Origin: Desulfosporosinus sp049943955
GTDB taxonomy: Bacteria > Bacillota > Desulfitobacteriia > Desulfitobacteriales > Desulfitobacteriaceae
Assembly: GCF_049943955.1 (NCBI RefSeq)
Contig: NZ_JBNFTW010000001.1
Span: 646,277-710,276, forward strand
Direction of reading: 5' to 3'
Length of the DNA stretch: 64,000 nt
Of the stretch, positions 34,639 to 41,318 are shown one piece after another. Position 1 is the first letter of the stretch. Each line of letters opens with the position of its first letter. The notes beneath the pieces were generated by a model. The model had not been told where the DNA came from. It did no database searches and worked only from the letters and a program-made list of their open reading frames with translations. The position numbers were made by a program, and so were the translations under genes.

Positions 34639-35709
34639 GTGACTACAGCGCTCGCCATTATTTTCGTTTTTGGAAGTATGGTCATGATTCATGAGTTTGG
34701 TCATTATATGGTTGCTAAATTAATCGGTGTAAGAGTTATAGAGTTCAGTTTTGGCTTTGGCCCTAAAATTATTGGTTATCAGGGGAAGGAAACTCTCTAT
34801 GCCTGGAGACTGATACCTCTGGGGGGATTTGTAAAACTTCACGGTATGGATGCGGAAATCGATGAACAAGGGAGAACAATCATAGCCCCTGTTGATGATG
34901 AGCAAAGCTTTATGAACAAGCCGGTCTGGCAGCGCATGGCGGTAATTGCTGCGGGCCCGCTCATGAATTTTGTTTTAGCGATTGTCTTGTTTGTCGGCGT
35001 TTTTGCCTATTTGGGAGTGCCAACTCAGAGCAATAGCAATGCTATTGGTTCTCTTGTCAGTGGAAAACCTGCAGCAGCCGCAGGGATACAGCCTGGCGAT
35101 AAAATTATGTCAGTAAACCAAGAACCTACACCTGATTGGAATCGTCTGACTGAGGTTATTCACGGCAAACCGAATCAACAACTTGCCCTTACCATTGAAA
35201 GTGCCAAGGGAAATAAGACTCATGTTGTTTCGGTCAAGACGGAGAAAGATGCCCAAACAGGGTATGGGATGATTGGAATTGCGCCGGAAGTCGTCTATAT
35301 GCACGCATCAATTCTTCAATCAACGGGATTCGGACTTCAGCGCACTTTAGACTTTACAAAGTTCATTGTGGTGACATTAACCCAAATGGTTACTGGTAAA
35401 ATTCCCGCTGATGTGGGTGGCCCTGTAATGATTGCCCAAGCAATCGGAGAAGGCGCTCATGAAGGCCTGTCCAATTTGCTTGGCTTAACTGGGGTTTTAA
35501 GCATTCAATTAGGTCTTATTAACTTGTTTCCGATTCCGGCGTTGGATGGAAGCAGACTTGTTTTCTTGCTGTTTGAAGGTTTACGAGGGAAACCCTTAAA
35601 CCCAGAAAAGGAAAATATGATTCATCTGGTGGGGTTTGTTTTGCTCATGGCCTTAATGATTGCTGTTACTTACAAAGATGTGGTGCGCCTTTTTGTTAAG
35701 GCCGGTTAG
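34639..35709 (+). CDS. rseP: Site-2 protease RseP/RasP
   Basis: 356 residues from the GTG at 34639 (AAGGAGGG upstream). Zinc motif HEFGH about 17-21 in the first membrane segment, PDZ domain (about 130-215), and LFPIPALDGSRL as the third metal-ligand block near the C-terminus. It cuts anti-sigma factors and signal peptides within the membrane. The 150-bp gap before it has no obvious terminator. Confidence 0.94.
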   Translation: MTTALAIIFVFGSMVMIHEFGHYMVAKLIGVRVIEFSFGFGPKIIGYQGKETLYAWRLIPLGGFVKLHGMDAEIDEQGRTIIAPVDDEQSFMNKPVWQRMAVIAAGPLMNFVLAIVLFVGVFAYLGVPTQSNSNAIGSLVSGKPAAAAGIQPGDKIMSVNQEPTPDWNRLTEVIHGKPNQQLALTIESAKGNKTHVVSVKTEKDAQTGYGMIGIAPEVVYMHASILQSTGFGLQRTLDFTKFIVVTLTQMVTGKIPADVGGPVMIAQAIGEGAHEGLSNLLGLTGVLSIQLGLINLFPIPALDGSRLVFLLFEGLRGKPLNPEKENMIHLVGFVLLMALMIAVTYKDVVRLFVKAG

Positions 35710-35733
35710 ACGAAGAGAGAATCTGGAGGCAAT

Positions 35734-36816
35734 ATGTTGCAAAGAAAGAAAACGAAACCGGTGCAGATAGGCTCTGTAGTTATTGGCGGGGGAGCTCCTG
35801 TCGTTGTACAATCTATGACTAATACGGATACACGCGATGTGGAGAAGACACTGCTGCAGATCAATAACCTTGCTCAAGCCGGGTGTGAAGTTGTGCGACT
35901 TGCGGTTTTGGATATGGATGCAGCAGAGGCTTTGAATGCTATTGTCCTTGCAAGTCCTCTTCCGACCATTGCCGACATTCATTTTGACTATCGCCTGGCC
36001 ATTCGAGCTCTTGAGCAGGGAATCCACGGTTTGCGCCTCAATCCGGGAAATATCGGTGCTCGCTGGAAGGTTCAAGAAGTTGTGAAAGCGGCAAAAGAAC
36101 GGCAAGTTCCTATTCGTATTGGGGTCAATGGTGGATCATTGGAAAAAGAGATTTTAGAAAAATATGGGGGACCAACGGCTGCCGGAATGGTGGAAAGTGC
36201 TCTTAGACATATACGGCTCCTGGAAGAAGAAGGTTATGATAAGATAAAAGTTTCTTTGAAAGCCTCTTCCGTTCCCATAATGCTGCAAGCTTATCGCCAA
36301 ATATCAGAATGTGTTGATTACCCCTTACATTTAGGTGTCACTGAGGCGGGAACAGTTCGTTCTGGTGTGGTAAAATCGGCGGTTGGCATTGGTACGTTAC
36401 TTGCTGAAGGAATCGGAGATACCATTCGAGTATCCTTAACTGGTGATCCTGTGCACGAGATTCCTGTCGCGCTTGAAATATTGCATGTTCTTGGGTTAAG
36501 ACAACGGAGCATTGACTTAATCAGTTGTCCTACTTGTGGACGAACTCAAGTTGATCTGGCGGCCTTGGCCGAAAAAGTGGAGGAACGGCTTTCCCAGCTT
36601 CCTCCCCTAGATAAACCTTTGAAAGTTGCCGTTATGGGCTGTGCAGTTAATGGTCCCGGTGAAGCTCGCGATGCTGATTTAGGAATCGCCGGAGGCAAGG
36701 GAAAAGGGCTTTTATTCCGTAAGGGAGAAATTATCGCCAGTCTTAGCGAAGAGGAGCTCTTGCCGGCCTTACTTAAAGAAATTGAAAGTTACGTGTCAGC
36801 CCACCATAAGCAGTGA
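35734..36816 (+). CDS. ispG: 4-hydroxy-3-methylbut-2-en-1-yl diphosphate synthase
   Basis: 360 residues. Barrel part has VVVQSMTNTDTRDVEKTLLQINNLAQAGCEVVRLAV and ADIHFDYRLAI; the 4Fe-4S ligands are in CPTCGRTQVDL and GCAVNGPGEARDADLGIAGGKGKG. It performs the penultimate MEP pathway step and needs reduced ferredoxin or flavodoxin. Length matches the short bacterial form without insert domain. CTGGAGGCAAT precedes the ATG. Confidence 0.97.
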   Translation: MLQRKKTKPVQIGSVVIGGGAPVVVQSMTNTDTRDVEKTLLQINNLAQAGCEVVRLAVLDMDAAEALNAIVLASPLPTIADIHFDYRLAIRALEQGIHGLRLNPGNIGARWKVQEVVKAAKERQVPIRIGVNGGSLEKEILEKYGGPTAAGMVESALRHIRLLEEEGYDKIKVSLKASSVPIMLQAYRQISECVDYPLHLGVTEAGTVRSGVVKSAVGIGTLLAEGIGDTIRVSLTGDPVHEIPVALEILHVLGLRQRSIDLISCPTCGRTQVDLAALAEKVEERLSQLPPLDKPLKVAVMGCAVNGPGEARDADLGIAGGKGKGLLFRKGEIIASLSEEELLPALLKEIESYVSAHHKQ

Positions 36817-36825
36817 ACTCGTAAT

Positions 36826-36850
36826 CCCCCTTACTTCATAGAAGTAGGGG
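36826..36850 (+). other. Hairpin between ispG and proS
   Basis: CCCC and TACTTC pair with GAAGTA and GGGG around an ATA loop, with one or two bulged bases. No T-run follows, so it is a weak terminator or a processing site. The 90-bp gap is too short for a T-box, which proS genes often carry in this phylum. Confidence 0.4.
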
Positions 36851-36906
36851 CATTAGTTGGAAATAGATACCTATTATTGTTACATAAAGGAAAGGAATGG
36901 CTATAA

Positions 36907-38631
36907 ATGCGCGTTAGTCAATTGTTAAATCCAACTCTGCGTGAGGTACCTGCCGAAGCGGAAATTATTAGTCATCAATTGATGCTTCGAGCGGGCTTAA
37001 TACGCAAATCTGCTGCGGGAGTATATACCTATTTGCCCCTTGGTTTACGAGTCTTAAAAAAGATTGAAGCGATAGTTCGTCAAGAAATGGATAGTAAAGG
37101 CGGGCAAGAAGTATTGATGCCAATTATGCAGCCTGCGGAATTGTGGCGAGAAAGCGGACGCTGGGACGTTTATGGAGAAGAAATGTTTCGCTTAAAAGAC
37201 CGTCATCAAAGAGAGTTCTGCCTGGGACCGACTCATGAAGAAATTATTACTGATCTAATTCGGGGAGAAATTCGCTCTTATAAACAACTGCCAATTCTTC
37301 TCTACCAGATTCAAAATAAATATCGGGATGAACGCCGCCCACGCTTTGGTTTGATGCGCGGACGGGAATTCATTATGAAAGACCTATATTCCTTTGACCG
37401 CGATGAAGCAGGACTTGATGTTAGTTATCAGAAAATGTACGATGCCTATTGCCGGATCTTTTCGCGCTGTGGGTTAGCCTACCGTCCCGTTGAAGCCGAT
37501 GCGGGAGCGATTGGCGGTACAGGCGGTACCCACGAATTTATGGTGTTGGCTGATTCGGGCGAGAACTCTGTTGTTTATTGTCCGGATTGTAACTATGCAG
37601 CAAATGTTGAAAAAGCAGAGTGCCGGCCTCAGCCTGTACAAGCTAAAGCAGAAGAGGGAGAACGTCAATTGGTACACACGCCTGGTGTGAAAACAATTGA
37701 CGAAGCCTCGGATTTCTTGAAAATTCCAGCAACCAGCATGATTAAGTCCCTGCTTTATCAAGGGGATGACAAACTTTTCCTCGTACTTGTTCGCGGAGAT
37801 CGGGAGCTCAATGAAATAAAGATAAATAATGCTTTAGGTGGGTTTATTTCTCTCCAACTCGCTTCGTCTGAGACTGTAAAGAAACTATTGGGATGTGCCC
37901 CAGGTTCCGTCGGTCCTGTTGAGGTACCGCCAAGTTTACTGGTTATCGCTGATCAAGAGGTCCCATTAATGGAATATGCTGTTTGTGGCGCCAATAAGGA
38001 CGATTATCATCTCCTCGGTATCAATCCGAAAACAGAACTGCGGATTGATCAGATTCATGATTTAAGAACTATTGTTGCAGGAGAAGCATGCCCGAATTGC
38101 GGGGCTTCTCTCAAAGAGGCCCGGGGCATTGAAGTTGGTCAAGTCTTTAAACTTGGAACCAAGTACAGTAAAGCTTTGGGGGCAACATTCTTAGATGAAA
38201 ACGGTGTGGAAAAGCCCAGCGTCATGGGATGCTATGGAGTTGGTGTGAGTCGTACAATGGCGTCTGCGATTGAGCAGAATTATGATGAATCGGGGATCAT
38301 TTGGCCAATACCGATTGCACCTTATCATTGTATTCTTGTACCGGTAAGCACGAAAGATACTCAAGTGACTGAAGCTGCCGAAAAACTCTATCAGGAACTT
38401 CAGAGCTTAGGAGTTGAAGTTGTTTTAGATGATCGGGATGAACGAGCAGGTGTTAAGTTCAAAGATGCAGATTTAGTTGGCTATCCCTTACGCATCACCA
38501 TTGGAAGTAAGGCATTAGCCAATGGACAAGTTGAGCTTAAAGAACGAAAAGGCGGCGATACACGCTTAGTTTCTCTAAATGATGCCGCCGGGCAGGTTAA
38601 AGCTATTATTGAAAAAGGTATGTCATTTTGA
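36907..38631 (+). CDS. proS: Prolyl-tRNA synthetase, bacterial type
   Basis: 574 residues with the editing insertion (INS) domain typical of bacterial enzymes. Class II motif 2 is YRDERRPRFGLMRGREFIMKDLYSFD, motif 3 is near GVGVSRTMASAIEQ, and the anticodon-binding domain is at 480-570 (VLDDRDERAGVKFKDADLVGYP). A CPDCNYA element marks the insertion start. It charges tRNA-Pro and hydrolyses mischarged Ala. Confidence 0.97.
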   Translation: MRVSQLLNPTLREVPAEAEIISHQLMLRAGLIRKSAAGVYTYLPLGLRVLKKIEAIVRQEMDSKGGQEVLMPIMQPAELWRESGRWDVYGEEMFRLKDRHQREFCLGPTHEEIITDLIRGEIRSYKQLPILLYQIQNKYRDERRPRFGLMRGREFIMKDLYSFDRDEAGLDVSYQKMYDAYCRIFSRCGLAYRPVEADAGAIGGTGGTHEFMVLADSGENSVVYCPDCNYAANVEKAECRPQPVQAKAEEGERQLVHTPGVKTIDEASDFLKIPATSMIKSLLYQGDDKLFLVLVRGDRELNEIKINNALGGFISLQLASSETVKKLLGCAPGSVGPVEVPPSLLVIADQEVPLMEYAVCGANKDDYHLLGINPKTELRIDQIHDLRTIVAGEACPNCGASLKEARGIEVGQVFKLGTKYSKALGATFLDENGVEKPSVMGCYGVGVSRTMASAIEQNYDESGIIWPIPIAPYHCILVPVSTKDTQVTEAAEKLYQELQSLGVEVVLDDRDERAGVKFKDADLVGYPLRITIGSKALANGQVELKERKGGDTRLVSLNDAAGQVKAIIEKGMSF

Positions 38632-38670
38632 TCGTCTCCTGTGGGGGAGCAAAAGTCCATGGTTCTAAGG

Positions 38671-38699
38671 TTGCACATGTTGGATGGATATGCTATATT
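38671..38699 (+). promoter_or_regulatory. SigA-type promoter of the rimP-nusA-infB operon
   Basis: TTGCAC (38671-38676), 17-bp spacer, TATATT (38694-38699). The leader to rimP is about 160 nt and contains the hairpin at 38729-38754. Confidence 0.6.
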
Positions 38700-38728
38700 A
38701 ATATAAGGAATTTGTAGTGATTGTTGGA

Positions 38729-38760
38729 AAGGAGTGGGTAGTAGCCCGCTCCTTCGTTTG
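38729..38760 (+). terminator. Terminator-like hairpin in the rimP leader
   Basis: AAGGAG (38729-38734) pairs with CTCCTT (38749-38754), extended inwards by GGG/CCC with one G-T mismatch, then TCGTTTGTT. It lies downstream of the promoter, so it would act as an attenuator of the nusA operon rather than as the proS terminator only. Confidence 0.55.
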
Positions 38761-38866
38761 TTCCTTATCGGAAAGTATTAACAGAGTATAACTCGAGAAC
38801 ATCTTCGTTAGAATATACTGAGAACCTTCTTTTCTCCTTAGCTAAATTGATAAAGGGGCGCTTATT

Positions 38867-39325
38867 ATGAATGATTCATTGGAACAACAAATCGCATTGC
38901 TAGTTGAGCCGTATGCTAAAGAAAAAGGGCTTGAATTAGTCGATGTTGAGTACATAAAAGAAGGTGCACATTGGTATTTGCGTCTCTTTATTGATAAAGA
39001 GGGGGGCGTGGATATGGACGATTGTGCTGAGATGAGTCACGCCGTGAGTGATATGCTTGACGAGAAAAACCCAATTCCTCAGGCATATATGTTAGAAGTT
39101 TCTTCTCCCGGCCTGGAACGGCCTCTTAAAAAGGACGGGGATTTTATCCGTTTCCAGGGAAGGTTAGTTACTGTACATACGACGTCGCTGGTTCAAGGAT
39201 ACAATGAATTTACCGGTAATTTGGTAGGCCTTATAGACGGCGAAATTGTCTTAGAGCATGAGAATAATCGGATTTCGATTCCGCGTGCCTTGGCGAAGAA
39301 TACTCACCTAGCATTAGATTTTTAG
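38867..39325 (+). CDS. rimP: Ribosome maturation factor RimP
   Basis: 152 residues. GLELVDVEYIKEGAHWYLRLFIDKEGGVDMDDCAEMSHAVSDMLDE and YMLEVSSPGLERPLKKDGDFIRFQGR are the family blocks, with a C-terminal SH3-like part. It assists 30S assembly. First gene of the transcription/translation operon ending in ribF. Confidence 0.95.
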   Translation: MNDSLEQQIALLVEPYAKEKGLELVDVEYIKEGAHWYLRLFIDKEGGVDMDDCAEMSHAVSDMLDEKNPIPQAYMLEVSSPGLERPLKKDGDFIRFQGRLVTVHTTSLVQGYNEFTGNLVGLIDGEIVLEHENNRISIPRALAKNTHLALDF

Positions 39326-39364
39326 ATTAGTTAGGGACAATAGAATAAGGAGGAACAAGGAAAA

Positions 39365-40696
39365 ATGAATATGGACTTCATCGAGGCTCTTCATGAATTG
39401 GAAAAAGGGCGGGGGATTTCTGCCGAGATTTTATTTGAGGCTATTGAAGCCGCACTAATTTCCGCTTACAAGAAGAATTTCGGGTCTTTACAAAATGTAC
39501 GAGTTCTTATCGACCGCATGACGGGAGAGTTTAAAGTATTCGCTCGCAAAACGATCGTGGAAAATGTTGAAGATTCACGAACTCAAGTCAGTTTGGAAGA
39601 TGCTCGAAAAATTAATCCTAGCTATCAGCTTGAAGATATCGTCGAGTATGAAGTAACGCCGCGGGATTTTGGACGAATTGCAGCTCAAACAGCCAAACAG
39701 GTTGTCGTTCAGCGTATCAGAGAAGCTGAACGAGGTATGATTTATGATGAGTATGTTAATCGGGAAGGCGATATTGTTACTGGCGTTGTACAGCGATATG
39801 AACAGAAGAATGTTATCGTTGACTTAGGTAAAGTCGAGGCGGTATTACCGGCACAAGAACAAATTCCCGGTGAGGTTTACCAATCCTTTGAGAGAATAAA
39901 AACCTATGTCGTGGAAGTTAAAAAAACCACGAAAGGTCCCCAAATTATGCTGTCACGGACTCATCCGGGTCTGATCAAGCGCTTATTTGAATTGGAAGTA
40001 CCGGAGATTCACGATGGGGTTGTTGAAATAAAAGGCGTTTCCCGAGAGGCGGGCGCCCGCTCCAAAATTGCAGTCTATTCGCGGGATTCTAATGTTGATC
40101 CGGTTGGAGCTTGTGTTGGCCCGAAAGGAACGAGAGTTCAGACCATCGTCACGGAGTTAAAGGGGGAAAAAATCGACATTGTTAATTTTTCCACCGACCC
40201 TCATGAATTTGTCGCTAATGCCCTTTCACCGGCTAAGGTTGTGGGAGTCTATCCGAAAACTAATGAGAAAGTAGCTGTCGTTGTTGTTCCTGACTATCAG
40301 TTATCTCTTGCTATCGGCAAAGAAGGGCAAAATGCCCGTTTAGCAGCTAAATTAACAGGATGGAAGATCGATATCAAAAGCGAATCTCAAGCAGTTACTT
40401 TAAATCTTGTTTCGGAAAACCCAGAGGATGGGGGCGAAAATTTTGAGGACTATGGCGAATATGAAGAGTATATGGAATATGATGAATTTGCAGATATAGA
40501 TCAAAGTCAGGATGATGAACAGGAATACGTTGAAGATGAGTCGGCTTTAGATAATGATGATACTAACGACTATCAAGACTCTGACGAATACAACGAGGAA
40601 TCAATTAAACAACTTTCCGATCAAGACATGGATGATATTTTGGATTGGGTGTCTGAGGACGATTTGAACGAAACCATTACTTCTGAGAAGAAATAA
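39365..40696 (+). CDS. nusA: Transcription elongation factor NusA with an acidic tail
   Basis: 443 residues. N-terminal RNA polymerase-binding domain (about 1-125), S1 domain (DIVTGVVQRYEQKNVIVDLGKVEAVLP), and two KH domains with GACVGPKGTRVQTIV and LAIGKEGQNARLAAKLTGW. Residues from about 352 on are an unusual tail very rich in Asp, Glu and Tyr. The family in Gram-positives normally ends near 350-370 residues. Such acidic extensions occur in some Clostridia; function unknown. GGAGGAACAAGG precedes the ATG. Confidence 0.96.
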   Translation: MNMDFIEALHELEKGRGISAEILFEAIEAALISAYKKNFGSLQNVRVLIDRMTGEFKVFARKTIVENVEDSRTQVSLEDARKINPSYQLEDIVEYEVTPRDFGRIAAQTAKQVVVQRIREAERGMIYDEYVNREGDIVTGVVQRYEQKNVIVDLGKVEAVLPAQEQIPGEVYQSFERIKTYVVEVKKTTKGPQIMLSRTHPGLIKRLFELEVPEIHDGVVEIKGVSREAGARSKIAVYSRDSNVDPVGACVGPKGTRVQTIVTELKGEKIDIVNFSTDPHEFVANALSPAKVVGVYPKTNEKVAVVVVPDYQLSLAIGKEGQNARLAAKLTGWKIDIKSESQAVTLNLVSENPEDGGENFEDYGEYEEYMEYDEFADIDQSQDDEQEYVEDESALDNDDTNDYQDSDEYNEESIKQLSDQDMDDILDWVSEDDLNETITSEKK

Positions 40697-40717
40697 TGAA
40701 AGAGAGAGGGTGAAGGT

Positions 40718-40981
40718 ATGAAAACACGGAAAGTTCCCATGCGGATGTGTTTGGGTTGTCAACAAATGAAACCTAAAAAAGAGCTTCTGCGAATTGTGAG
40801 AACTCCAGAAGGAACTGTGGAACTCGATTCTACGGGGAAAAAGAATGGACGTGGAGCATACATTTGCTCTGACTTGACTTGCTTTAGAACAGCAGTTCGT
40901 GAGCATCGGTTCAGAAAAGCCTTTGAAGTGGATATTGATCCTAAGGTTTTTGCAGATTTGGAAGGGAAGATTTCTCCGTGA
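40718..40981 (+). CDS. rnpM: RNase P modulator RnpM (YlxR)
   Basis: 87 residues. RMCLGCQQMKPKKELLRIVRTPEG and GRGAYICSDLTCFRTAVREHRFRKAF are the YlxR family blocks with paired Cys. The protein binds RNase P RNA and affects its activity. It follows nusA by 21 bp and its stop overlaps the ylxQ start (GTGA). Confidence 0.93.
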   Translation: MKTRKVPMRMCLGCQQMKPKKELLRIVRTPEGTVELDSTGKKNGRGAYICSDLTCFRTAVREHRFRKAFEVDIDPKVFADLEGKISP

Positions 40982-41274
40982 ATTCACGAATCCAGGCCTT
41001 AATGGGACTCGCACGCCGAGCGGGCAAAATAGCCTCCGGGGAAGCACAAGTTGAGGCATTATTAAAAAAGAAGAAGGGATATTGCCTTATCTTAGCCGAA
41101 GATGCACCAGGGGCTTATAAAAAGTTTGATCAATGGGCAAAAGATTTAAAATTGCCAGTGGTTGTCACTGGAACTAAGCAAGAGTTAGGGCATTCAATAG
41201 GACTTTCGCCGCGTTCAGCAGTTCTTATATTAGATCAGGGGTTTGCAAAAGCTATTTCACTAGCAAGGAGCTGA
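40978..41274 (+). CDS. ylxQ: L7Ae-family ribosomal protein YlxQ
   Basis: 98 residues from a GTG overlapping the rnpM stop. LMGLARRAGKIASGEAQVEALLKKKKGYCLILAEDA and GTKQELGHSIGLSPRSAVLILDQGFA fit the L7Ae/L30e kink-turn-binding fold. In Gram-positives it lies between rnpM and infB, as here. RNA target is presumably a kink-turn. Confidence 0.9.
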   Translation: MNSRIQALMGLARRAGKIASGEAQVEALLKKKKGYCLILAEDAPGAYKKFDQWAKDLKLPVVVTGTKQELGHSIGLSPRSAVLILDQGFAKAISLARS

Positions 41275-41318
41275 TGCTTGGAGCGTAATGGGGGAGCCGA
41301 ATATGTGGGGGTGGTTAA

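Noticed and set aside
36814..36824. Third copy of the interspersed repeat (GTGAACTCGT after ispG)
   Set aside because: Only the first ten bases match; the rest of the repeat is absent.
36817..36906. T-box leader before proS
   Set aside because: The gap is only 90 bp and lacks the T-box sequence and antiterminator.
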